A stretch of 64,000 bases of DNA from assembly GCA_001247695.2 (NCBI GenBank), contig LGRX02025811.1, forward strand, positions 42,016-106,015, read 5' to 3'. Under the pieces are notes generated by a model that was not told where the DNA came from, searched no databases, and saw only the letters and a list, made by a program, of their open reading frames with translations. The DNA is from Cymbomonas tetramitiformis. Taxonomy: Eukaryota > Chlorophyta > Pyramimonadophyceae > Pyramimonadales > Pyramimonadaceae. This document shows, piece after piece, positions 11,501 through 21,600 of this stretch (positions within the stretch are counted from its first letter, which is position 1; the number at the start of each line of letters is the position of its first letter). Made by a program: the position numbers and the translations under genes.

Positions 11501-14500
11501 TGCGTGCAAAACACCAACCAAGCTCAGCCCACCATTACCGCATCAGGAACAGGCCACGGCCGTGGCAAACTGCATGGAAGCAGCAACAAGCCAAAAGCGA
11601 GTGGGCACCGAGCGAGCTGCTCCCCGCATCCACATTAACACGCACGTACACGGTAATAAAAATAAAGGCACACACTGAACGGCATGAGGTTCGCCGACAA
11701 AAGCCAGCCCACCATCGTTCCAGTGGATCGGATGTGAGAAACGAAGCATTCAGGTACAGTACTTTACAGCTGCACTCAATGACAGATGGAATCATCCCCG
11801 ATCGACCCGGGGGACTTTTCGTGCCTCACTCGCACGTGCCGCGCGCAGAATTTATAATAGGAAGCATCATTCAGGCAAGGGGGAGCGAGCCATGGGGGAG
11901 GAACTGGTGGGAAAGGAAGAGGTGAATGCGAGAGGAACAAGGGGCAAACAACGGAGAGCTACAACACACAAAAGATACATGGATACTGACGTGTGTCATT
12001 GTGTGACTATCACACGGACTATGCAAACCAATGGACGGACGATGGAAAATGCACGAAAGCATTATTAACCAGAAGCGGGCACCGAGGCGCTCCCCGCAGA
12101 GATCAAGGGAGGACACCGAGCAAGGCGGTCACCCCATCCTGCCTCTCCTTGCAAAGAAAGCAGACTACTCTGCCTCATTCCTCAAGAGGCAGTGTTCGCC
12201 AGAAAGGTACCACAGTGACAGCCACATCACATCACCCATATCCATCCAGTGGCCGTCCCCGTTCACGGCGGGGTGCCAGTCCCTCATCATAATTATCTTG
12301 GCTAACGATCATCAGTCCCCCATCCAGCAGGTGAAATAGCCATGCATCAGGTACATACCAGATAGACAGAAGGGAGAGCAAGTTTCAGACCAATCTGGTA
12401 TGTTCCCGAAGAGGCAGTGCCCGCCAGGAAGGCACCACAGCGACAGCCACATCCCATCGCCCACATCCATCCAGTGGCCGTCCCCGCCACTCACAATGAG
12501 GTGCCAAAGCCTCAAATCCAGGCTAACGAACACGAGTCCCCCGCCAAGTGTGCCAACCAAGAGGCACTGGACAAGAGAGGCCAATCTGTAAAGTCTTTCA
12601 AGAGGCATGACCGCCGGGACAGTGGCATCCCCCCAAAACAACTTCCAGCCCACGGCCGTTCCCGAAAAATCGAGCTACCAAAATAATCCCATAGCCAGGC
12701 CTCTAACACAAGCAAGTCCCCTTGCAAGTATAAATCCTAGAGGTGTCGCGGCAGCCGAAGAACAACCATCAGACAAATCTCGAATGCCCCCCCCACAAGT
12801 ACCCGCCAGCTGGGCACGTCAGGGCCAACCGCATTCCGTCAACCAAAACCACCCGGCGGCCATCCCCGTTCACACCATGACACGAGAACCGTCAAGCCTA
12901 TTATTTTTCATAAACTTGCCCCTGAAGTCGAGCATTCCAAGATGATTCCGTGATGCTCCTCAAGAGGCAGTGCCCAGGTGAGCAGGTGAGAGAGGCGCCA
13001 CAGGGATAAAATAAGACCCGCATCCCACCGCCCACAGCCACCTCCAGGCGATCATCTCTGTTCACAATCAAACTGGAAAAGGCAAAATGCTGGGTCATCC
13101 ACGACATATAGATGCACACATGCGGTACACAGAGTGATTGTGCAACAGGTGCGGCCTAGCGCGAGCAGATACCTATATATAGACTACTCTGAGATATCAT
13201 ATTGTCGTGACAAACCTGCACAAACCAGGACACCTGCGCGTAAACCAATTTGTCCATGAAAGCTTGTGGGGTATATGCGGATATACCGCGCTGTGACGAG
13301 CGCACTGAACAAGCTGGTCTTCTGTGTGTTGCGGTCCGAATTTCCCTGAAACATTGCTGCATCATCCACATCTATCCAGCTCGAGCCATTATAGCTCGCA
13401 GATACTCTGAATGCAGTAACCCACGCGTCCGAGTCTGCTTGGCCTTGAGTCACAATTCCAACGATAGACGTGACAAATCCCACATCCAGCTGATGCCATT
13501 CGTATATAGCTGCAGACGATTACGGCGCCCATTCAGATTCCCTCGTGCATGTTCTATGTTCTCCCTATTTTTGCCACGAGTGTGTATCATTATGCGCGCA
13601 AGCAAGGCGATAGCATGTACGTATAAAAGGCATAAGTGTATGTATACAACACATGCGATTGTGTAATATAATCCCTTTCGACACTCTGCCGTGACTGCGA
13701 CCTGCCGATGCATGGTTGGCGTGATGAGCACCCACACGACAACATCGAGGCCAGACGGTACCAACTCATCAGACTGTGCATATCAACCATCAAACGTTGT
13801 CCGCACATGCGCTTGCATGCATTTGACGCACCGAAGGTGCCGACGATTGCGATAGTATGCATATTTGAGATTAAAGCAATGTTCGCACATGCATGCGCTC
13901 GCAGCTGACGCAACGCACGTCGATCCCCTGCTGATTGCAATACCCACTTTATCATTTGGCCTCAGGCATGTTTTTGCAACGAACCCTTCCCTATTTATTC
14001 TTGTGCCTGGATTAGATATCTAGCCCCACTCATCTGACATAGCTTTGCGTCTGTGTGTGGACTGAGCGAGAAATCTGTTTCGATGCTCTCCTGTATATAT
14101 GTGAGCAGGATATCAATCAATAATACTAAGTCTTGGTGCAGCCAAGCCCCACTGAACACGTCAATAAGTACGTATTCATCCATCATCATCATACAATATA
14201 ACTATAACAATACTCATCATGCGTCAAATATGGATTGCATGACGCGCCCGCGCCTTCTTACCTGCCTGGTCTGCTGCGACTGTTGCAAAAGCAATACCCG
14301 TTAAGCTTAGCCAAGACCAATGATCCCCGCCAGCTTGCCATGCTACCGTGCCATTGACTTGAACGTCCACCCGTGCAGTGTACGCATTACAGTGCAGATT
14401 GAAGATTAGTCGATTTGATGGTCGACACTCCAGTGGCAGCTGCGCAAGATGACCCCACACACCCGGACGTACCAAGCCTTCCACGGTGCAGAATTTGTTA

Positions 14501-16493
14501 TCCTCAAGCGTGTACGTTGCTGTGCCATACTCCCCACCATAGTTTTCCCAGTTGTTGAGCAGAGGCAATGGCACCGTGTGCCAAGAAGCTCCAGTAGTAC
14601 GAAAAAAAATTCCAGATACACTTATCCACCCATGACTTCGCCCGCCTGCAACCCATCTCACGATTCCATCTGTCTGAACATCGACCCGTGACGTCTGCGC
14701 ATGATTGTTCACATTAAAGATCAATCGTTTATCTGGTCGGCATTGCACCGGAAGCTGAGCAAGCTCACCCCAACCCCCAGACCTGAGCAAGCCCTCAACC
14801 GAGCAATAACCATTCACAACTGTGTAAGTGGGTGTGCCAAATTCCCCACCATAAGATCGCCATGAATGCCTCAGAGGAAGTGAGCTTCCGCTTTCAGTTG
14901 AAAACCTGATTCCTGACAAGCTGACCCACGAACCATCTCGCCCACCAGCAACCCAATGAATGCGGCCATCTGTAAGAACGTCAATGCGTACGGTATTGGC
15001 ATCATTGTTCATGTTGAATATCAGGCGTTTTGTTGGCCGGCAAGCTGAAGGTAGCCGTGCGATTGTTCCCCAACTCCCACCAGACCTTACTCGGCCGTAC
15101 ACCACGCAAATGCTGTCGAAAATGTAATACATCGGTATACCATATTCACCGTCCAATGAATGCCAGTTATCAACCAGCACGACCGGTGCATTTGAGACTC
15201 CTGCGTGACCCATCACTCATCCTGATCACAAGTCTGATGGCATGCTACTAAGCAACTTGCATATGAACTTTCAAGCCATATACAAGTAACGTATATGCAT
15301 AAGCAAAATGTAAGGACGTGAACATACTTCCGATACGTATTCTGAAAGTCTGAAACCACAAAAATTCTGTTGCACTCCAATTTGAACATATAATGTGTAA
15401 TAGATATGATCAATTATATGCATATCGAGATAGATAGAGAGAGAGAGATATCCTCTCTGTAACGCAATGATGTAAGCAAGCCCCGGCCACGGTTTGACTG
15501 GGTTCCCAACTTGTGCTCTAGAGAGCAGCAAGGAAATGCGTACAACCATCCCCCAATACAATTCAACGCACTACAATGCAATGCAATGCAATGCATGCTT
15601 TCCCTGATCTTTTCCCGCCCCTACAGATCAAGCATGCTTTAGGCGGCCCAATTAAATCTTTAACGGCCAGGTCAGCGATGTTCACCTTTAGCAAGCCAAC
15701 CAGTAGGCGAGTCTAGGCTGCCCCGGTTATATCCTGTGCCTGCACCATGGTTAGCATATACAGAAGATGCGTTCCTTGCTGAGTCATCTGGGTTCAGCAT
15801 GCGACGACCTAGCATCCCTGCATCCTCCACGTACACCACAGCATCTGGGCTGGGGGGTCGAGGAGGCAGCCAATTCAGGGGATCGCTCCAATCACCAATA
15901 ATGCCCCCGCCAGATACATCACTGTTCCACAATCTTGGTTTAAACGCCGAATCGCTCACATTCCCTATGAAGATGACATTGGAATCCACTGTGCCACCAG
16001 CGGACGTATACTCGGCCGTGATGTATGTGGTTGGAGTGTAGCCTCGCGACTTTTGCACATGGCCTTCATTAATAAATTGGGTGCCAAGAGAACTAGCATT
16101 GCTATTTGCGATTCCCCAAAAAATGAAGGCATCCGTTTGTATGTCAAACACCGAGTTTGCTGAGTTGACAATGATGGTCTTGTTTTCTGCAAATATGAGC
16201 CCGAATCCAGTCCACGTGGTATTGCCACGCAACATCATTGTGACGCCGGCCAAATAAACACGATCAGAGTTTGCAATCTCCCAGGTATCCAGACTGATCA
16301 CTGCGTCTTGACTTCCACTTATTTTCCCGGATTCCCAACGCAAAATTTGCACCGAGGAGGAGAGGTCCAAGATTGCTCGTGATTCCAAGTGCAAGTGTGC
16401 CGCAAGCCGGTGATATGCCATTTCATCTGCACAGACCCACTTCCCACTGCCCCCGATGACAACGTACGTGGTGCTGTACAGCGTAATCCACAT
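4996..16493 (-). CDS. Modular secreted adhesin-like protein, gene 1 (six exons, F5/8 type C domains)
   Basis: Predicted exons in coding order: 16493-15686, 15200-14262, 13509-13216, 11483-6930, 6165-5821, 5519-4996, giving about 2,487 residues from the first in-frame ATG. The splice sites are inferred by eye. Each donor (GTGAAC, GTAAGA, GTTTGT, GTGCGT, GTGAGC) and each CAG acceptor is phase 1, and joining them keeps one frame to the stop. Order of modules: signal-like N-terminus, beta-helix-like region, half discoidin, three lectin-like repeats, second half of the discoidin, a 4.55-kb exon with serine/glycine repeats and two discoidin-like domains, then two more discoidin modules. No membrane anchor is visible at the C-terminus, so secretion or a surface/extracellular-matrix role with carbohydrate or protein binding is inferred. 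The start is uncertain: the open frame runs upstream to 16532 with only TTG, and CAG at 16519-16517 could be an acceptor for an unseen small first exon. The exons could also be alternatively spliced. Confidence 0.7.
5821..6165 (-). CDS. Gene 1 exon E: discoidin C-terminal half
   Basis: 115 codons, phase 1 at both ends, acceptor CACGCCAG and donor GTGAGC. The landmarks SWHEMDAGSVRSIHGVVTQG, ASNDGANWTQVDDGRVFLGN and ARYIRICPEMWTLRIALRAG are those of the latter two-thirds of an F5/8 type C domain. The expected N-terminal strand is missing locally and matches the unpaired GRLSSPLGWMADD segment inside exon D. Confidence 0.75.
6871..6926. repeat. CAT / TA / TATG compound microsatellite in intron D-E (gene 1)
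   Basis: Compound microsatellite directly next to the splice donor of exon D. Genes 2 (18586-18652) and 3 (about 30270-30340) carry longer CAT and TATG runs than gene 1, a length polymorphism among the tandem copies. Confidence 0.8.
6930..11483 (-). CDS. Gene 1 exon D: 1,518-codon exon with beta-helix repeats, acidic linker and discoidin-like domains
   Basis: Phase 1 at both ends. In coding order: a beta-helix-like stretch (11480-10850) with short G.L...G-type repeats; a charged, Asp/Glu-rich linker (about 10800-9900); a tetra-arginine site in SGRRRRLTG (about 9803-9832), which looks like a proprotein-convertase motif; a long Ser/Gly/Val repeat region (about 9330-8000) including four copies of a 22-residue repeat; the N-terminal half of a discoidin domain (about 7945-7855); two discoidin-like domains (about 7845-7475 and 7345-6945), the first with clustered cysteines. 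The unfinished half-domain appears to be completed by exon E. Many N-x-S/T sites fit a secreted glycoprotein. Similarity to bacterial adhesin repeats is compositional and does not prove homology. Confidence 0.75.
8536..8775 (-). repeat. Four tandem 66-bp coding repeats in exon D, gene 1
   Basis: Each unit encodes 22 residues around GGNTTVGAAMSVSSSSALTV. The units are nearly identical to one another, unlike the rest of the Ser/Gly-rich region, so they expanded recently or are kept uniform. The same block occurs in genes 2 and 3. Confidence 0.85.
12181..13080. repeat. Degenerate repeats (about 190-290 bp) in intron C-D of gene 1
   Basis: About four to five diverged copies share AAGAGGCAGTG...CCGCCAG, a GCCACATC-like word and CCAGTGGCCGTCCCC. 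Cores lie near 12184, 12409, 12600 and 12961, with a weaker one near 12850. They occupy most of the 1.73-kb intron and recur in gene 2 (about 23908-24811). I see no coding. Confidence 0.6.
13216..13509 (-). CDS. Gene 1 exon C: second half of a discoidin (F5/8 type C) domain
   Basis: 98 codons, phase 1 at both ends. It reads YEWHQLDVGF, GIVTQGQ, FRVSASYNGSSWIDVDD, MFQGN, then TARYIRIYPTSFHGQIGLRA. These are the standard C-terminal landmarks of F5/8 type C domains (WHQ.D, G..TQG, S.DG..W....., F.GN, ..ARYIRI.P..W....LR.E). The N-terminal landmarks are missing here but are present at the end of exon A. Such domains bind glycans, phospholipids or proteins at the cell surface. Confidence 0.75.
14262..15200 (-). 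CDS. Gene 1 exon B: three tandem lectin-like repeats
   Basis: 313 codons, phase 1 at both ends, with a strong donor (CAG then GTAAGA). It holds three repeats of about 95 residues. Each has W..YGGEYGTP.Y, then C..EGL.R.G.WG.LAQLP, CRP..RLIFN.N..A.T.RVDV, DG...W.AGG and W.SLSGI.F. The LP..CRP and DG.I...GG..W.SLSGI words resemble beta-sandwich domains found at the C-termini of phage tail and microbial surface proteins, which suggests carbohydrate or surface binding. I do not recognise a named family. The exon interrupts a discoidin domain whose halves lie in exons A and C, so it is either a nested insertion or an alternatively spliced cassette. Gene 3 lacks it. Confidence 0.65.
15425..15600. 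repeat. GA and TGCAA short tandem repeats in intron A-B
   Basis: An (AG)n run near 15430-15450 and an (AATGC)n run near 15576-15597 lie between exons A and B. The second unit has one more AATGC copy and a shorter AG run. Confidence 0.7.
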
Positions 16494-16516
16494 CACAATT
16501 GCAAAGAAAGGCCTAC
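15686..16516 (-). CDS. Gene 1 exon A: signal-like N-terminus, beta-helix-like stretch, first half of a discoidin domain
   Basis: About 277 codons. A hydrophobic segment (FFAIVMWITLYSTTYVVIGG) precedes a possible cleavage site near VCA. It is followed by short beta-rich repeats of the kind seen in parallel beta-helices and by the motif GDWSDPLNWLPPRPPSPDAV. The W..P.NW.PP..P...D.V pattern is frequent in secreted adhesin-like proteins and recurs at the N-terminus of gene 3. The exon ends in LDSARNASSVYANHGAGTG followed by GWLAK, which is the N-terminal half of an F5/8 type C domain, and is cut by a phase-1 donor. The rest of that domain is found two exons downstream. Confidence 0.65.
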
Positions 16517-16617
16517 CTGTTCCTCGTTGCAAATTAGTCCTGTTAACATTGACATCGGTTGTTCAAAAGAAACGTCGCATCTTCTTCCATAGCATGTGTA
16601 CGCTTCCCTCGGAATAA

Positions 16618-16632
16618 TGGGGTATAATGCGC
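16618..16632 (-). promoter_or_regulatory. Possible TATA-like site between gene 2 stop and gene 1 start
   Basis: On the - strand the spacer reads GCATTATACCCC about 130 bp upstream of the ATG at 16493. The whole gap between the stop of gene 2 (16705) and the open frame of gene 1 (16532) is only 172 bp, so any gene 1 promoter must be compact or overlap the 3' end of gene 2. The same arrangement recurs near 28301-28315. Confidence 0.2.
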
Positions 16633-16704
16633 CGTCCTAGTGATAAAAAGGAGATAAGCATCAAGCAAGCAGAGCATACATGGCTGCCGTGGGCAACAGT
16701 CTTC

Positions 16705-18615
16705 TTAGGGCAGTAGTAGGGTCGATTGCATACCGTATATGCGCTCATCCGCATCCGCACTTTGATAAAGTTGGACACCAACACGCATAGACATACGACG
16801 ATGCCAGCTTTTTGGATAGATACGAACATAGCGTGTCAGAATGGGACTTTCAAAGTAGGCATACGCCCGCTCGTCACTGGGTGCATGTACCGAATTTCCT
16901 GGAAATATGGCCATGTTGTCCACCCACTTCCAGCCTCCATCGAAATGCGCATAAACGCAGAATGTCGTCACTCTTTGCTGGCTGGAGCCGCGCCGCGGTT
17001 GAATGACAACTCCACTCACAACCCGCTCTATGTCCAAATCCATCTGGTGCCAACGGCCCCAATCGCTGCGAGATGAAAGCCAGGCCTCCGGCGAGTCCAG
17101 GCGACCGGTATTATACCTATATCCTTGTCGATCACGGTAAGCTGCTTCTGTTGCATGCCGCCGGTCATAGGGGGGGTTGAATTCGACGCTGCTGGCGGAC
17201 TGCTGCGGATAGGTGATTCCGAGGCTCCCTGAAGGATGTGTCCCACGGCAACGCAAACCATGGATACACACATGCACACACACGTCAGTGCTGCTGACAT
17301 TTTGTGGCATTCTGCTGGTATGCTTGCTTGGATACTGGTCAAATACTTAGCCGAGCGATCACCGTGTATACTCCCTCACCACTCTTGCTTGCTTTGGACA
17401 TTTAGGGACATCCCGCACAATCATGATTCAAGGTTGTACCGTGCAGGACCCTACGTTCGCTATCCACAGTAGTCGCAGATACGCAGCTAGCAAGATGGTG
17501 TGCAGTTGATGGGTAGAGTACGTGCTCACCTCCGCCATGTGTGAGCAGCCCCGCGCGCAAGGCGATTCGCAAGGTCCACATTTCCGGGCAGATGCGAATG
17601 TATCTTGCAATCACCGCAACGTCAAACTCGCTCACCTTGAAGGTGCTCGCGTCAACATTTCCTAGAAAAACACGCCCGTCATCCACCTGCGTCCAGTTGG
17701 CTCCATCGTTGCTCGCCTGCACAGTGTATCCTGTCACATGGCCGCCATACTTCCCGGGCACGGCATGGCCTTGTGTGACCACGCCATGAATGGAGCGTAC
17801 AGAGCCAGCGTCCATCTCGTGCCATGATGGCTGCGGGCGTGTAGTCCTCCACTTCGCAATGTCATCACCAGCATCTGGCGTGCAGCATCACACACAAATT
17901 GTCGACAACAAGGATGGGAATTTTGATGAATCAATTGAACACTGGTATCAAAGTACAATCGATTGTGACTCCAAATAAGCAGGATTGTCATCTTGCCAAC
18001 TTACAATCGAAACAGATTTCAACTTCGACTACTAACTGAATGTAATCGAATCGATTTGTGTAGTGAGGGAAACACAATCAAACAGGTTACATACGATAGC
18101 TAATGTACACCAACCAAATCGGTTTTGGGAATGCTATTTTCAAAATGACACAAACACGGCAAATCGATTTGGACACCCAACACAATCTTGATATATCTCG
18201 TGACGATGTTGTTTCATAAATCGTTAACAACAAGCAAACAACCCCATCCATCAGCAATAACATGATCAACGCCACACTGCTGTTCAATAATGCCCCCAAA
18301 CACGCATACATGTTGTACTTCCTTACTCATCACAACATGCCTACGTCAAGTAATGCAATATAAAGTGTGAATATTGATGCAGCCTCATCATACCCATCTG
18401 TCACTGCACGCGTGCAAGGGTCTGCAAAATCCCATTTGCAACCAGCGGTCCCAACGCGAACACATTTGACCATTACTCAAAGAAGGATCCGAGTACTGTA
18501 GAGAAAGGCAAGGTCATCGGTCATCAGATTCCCCGCTCTTCAAAATGCAAACTAAACTAACGCATCAGCATACTACATTTATGCATCATCATCATCATCA
18601 TCATATACATATATA

Positions 18616-18647
<32 letters not shown>

Positions 18648-21600
18648 CGTACGCACCTGCCGACTTATCAGAAGCGTAGAAGTTGATGGCGCCAAGTGAA
18701 AACCATACGCCATTATCGTGATTGTTGTACATCATCAGCCTCCAGCAAGCAGCGCGGTACTCCGGGAATTCAAAGACCTGACTGGCCACAGTGCGAGCAC
18801 CTGTGCCAGAGTACACGGCTACCCATGGTCCCGACAGGGTCTCTGCAGCTTGAAACGCGAAGCTCCGGAATTGATAGCCAGTGGGCCATGAGGGGTTGCC
18901 TCTAGTAGCAATTGCCGACAAAGTGACGTTGGTCCGAAAATCAAATGCAACCCACTGATTGTGTCGACCGCGCCCCGAATGCCAGGCACTTCCCACGTCT
19001 CTGTCATTCAGCGCATTTTCAGGTGGATACGAATTGCTGTAAACGCTGCTTCGATAACTCGGGTCATTGGCCGTCCACGAGAGATTATTCTCCAGCCAGC
19101 CTTCGGCCACTGTAGCAGCCTCGTTGTCAGGAGAGAAGAAACAGATCCGTTGCACGCCAGCAGTGACGCTGCTGCTGATGCTCTCATCATGCTGATGACC
19201 ACCGTGAAGTGCGGAGATGGTGATATTGACATAGCTTGTTCGAACTGCAGACAGAGAATATGTTGCTGTGGAGCAGTCATTTGGCACATTGTTCACGTGC
19301 TGTGTGCTCCCATCGCTGAATGCAATCACCAGCGCCTGGCTCCTGCTGCTGGCGCCAACGCCACACATGTTGACAAACTGCATGCTGCCAATGGTGATGT
19401 TACGTCTAAACTGGACCTGTATCCAAGCGCCGATTCCTTCATTGTGAGTGCGCCATTCGCTTGGGCTGCTGCTGTCAAAGGCATTGGTGCAGGTGTGGCT
19501 GCTGGAAGACTGGCTTGAAGCGGAGCATTGAATCTCATCGAACCCTAATACTCCACACTCGAGGGGGTAGGATTCTGAGTCATCTGCCATCCAGCCAAGG
19601 GGTGACGACAGTCGACCTTGATTATTCCCGGTGCCTGCCGCGTCGTTATTCCATACAGATGAGGACTTGCGCGCTGAGTCCAGGGGATTGATTTCGCCCA
19701 TGGGAGAGCCACTGATTGTCACCTCTTCATCCAGCTCGATCATCGACCCCTCTAGATCGATGTAGCTATTCAGCAAAACGTGGCTTTGAGCACCAAAACG
19801 CACCACTCCGTTTGATTGGCTCCTCAAACAGGTGCTCACACCGTAGCCTCCCAGTGTTATATTACGATTGCCGGTGAAATATACATCTGAGCTGCTTGTG
19901 ATGTCCACCATGCCACCCACGTCAACCACACCCTGCGTGCCAATCACCATGCTACTACTATCGTTGATGCCTATGCGTACAGTGGAACTGTCGGATGCAC
20001 TCAGCGCAAGCTCTTCATTCTGAGAATTCACATTACGTCGATGACCAAAGCTGCGCACGGTGCTCATTAGTCGATCGCAGTGGATGCATACCACATCGCA
20101 TTCTAAGTGCACTGTCGAGCCACCAGACGCAATCAGATCTTCACCCAAAGTCGTCTCGCTTCCACTTTCCACACTCAGCCCAGAGCCTCCAGCCGCGCTC
20201 AGTCTGCCGCCAATCACCATACTGCCACCAGAAAGTGCAGTCAGTGTCGAGCTGCTGGACACACTCATTGCAGCTCCCACAGTGGTGTTCCCGCCGCTGT
20301 GTACAGTCAGCGCTGAGCTGCTGGAAACACTCATTGCAGCTCCCACAGTGGTGTTCCCGCCGCTGTGTACAGTCAGCGCTGAGCTGCTGGAAACACTCAT
20401 TGCGGCTCCCACAGTGGTGTTCCCGCCGCTGTGTACAGTCAGCGCTGAGCTGCCGGAAACACTCATTGCAGCTCCCACAGTGGTGTTCCCGCCGCTGCTC
20501 ACATTGATAGTTGAGCGGCCAGAAATGTGCAGATATTTGGTCACGTTGCTGCTGCTGGCACTCTGAATGGTTACCGCAGAGCTTCCTGAAATTGTGAGCC
20601 CCTGTCCCACTTCGCTGCTGCTACTCTCATTATTCCCAAGGCTTGCAATATTCACCGTGGATGTGCCCGAAACACTCATCGCGCTCCCCACCCGCACACG
20701 ACCATTATGGCCATATATGTCCACAACAGAGGTGCCTGTGGCGGTCAGACCATGGCCAACCTCCACAGATGAGCTGCTGTTGAGCTGTGCAGTGCATAGC
20801 GTTCGGGCAGCTACGCCATGACCAACTCGCACTTCGTCCCCCACCATGATGAGGCGGTCTCTGTCGTGCAAGTTCACTGCATGTGTCACATGGATCAACC
20901 CGAGACCAACGATGGTCAAGCTGCATCGGTCGTTCAGGTACACGTTGCCACCAATATCTGCAGAGGAAGAGCTGTGGATGTCAACTGTGGATCCTGAATT
21001 CCGGACTTCGAGCCCACCCGTGCTCACTGATCGGCCTCTGACGTACACTGTACTGCCGGTGCTTACATAGGTAGATGGCTCAAGCATGGCATCGACAGCG
21101 CTGCTGCCCAGCCTGAATTGGGTGGTACTGACCCAATCGCTATCGAAGTGTACGCGCCAGTTCCTGTCTCTGCGCACCTGAGGCGCTTCCCACACAAAAG
21201 AGTTCATGCTGAACTGAATACGGCGATATCCATGACCTCCGGCGCCATAGTAGTCACAGGTATTGAAGTCTAGTGGAGCATCGACGAGGGAGGTGCCCCC
21301 GCCCTGCATGTGTATCCAGTGCTCGTTGTAGTGGCCTGTCTTGCCCTGGATGCAGAGCGTGAGCTTGCCCGTGTTCGCAAGGGCGCTGCGGAAGTACATG
21401 CGCCCCGTGTTGGTGTGGTGCCCTGTGAAGTAATGCTCCAGTATCATCTCCCCGGTGTTCTCCACGCTGTACTGTGGCGCTGAGCTCCCGGATTCAAACG
21501 ACCCAAAATACATGTCCCCATTTATCGTGCCCGTGAGTCTCCTGCGCCTGCCGCTGACCTCGGGCGCGCCAGTGCTGTCCACCTTGGCTGTCCCGACGAA

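Larger units (their letters stand above)
4971..16679 (-). repeat. Tandem gene-array unit 1 (11,709 bp)
   Basis: First of two full-length direct repeats, each holding a six-exon modular gene. The left boundary is at ATGGCTGCCGTGG: unit 2 repeats from the same word at 16680 and the third, partial unit from 28363. To the left of 4971 similarity to the other junctions fades. Units 1 and 2 differ by scattered substitutions and a few small indels, mostly in intronic microsatellites, so the duplication is recent or has been homogenised. Confidence 0.9.

Noticed and set aside
16562..16610. Short open frame starting MLWKKMRRFF upstream of exon A
   Set aside because: It stops after ten codons and no donor site links it to exon A; it cannot be shown to be the missing first exon.
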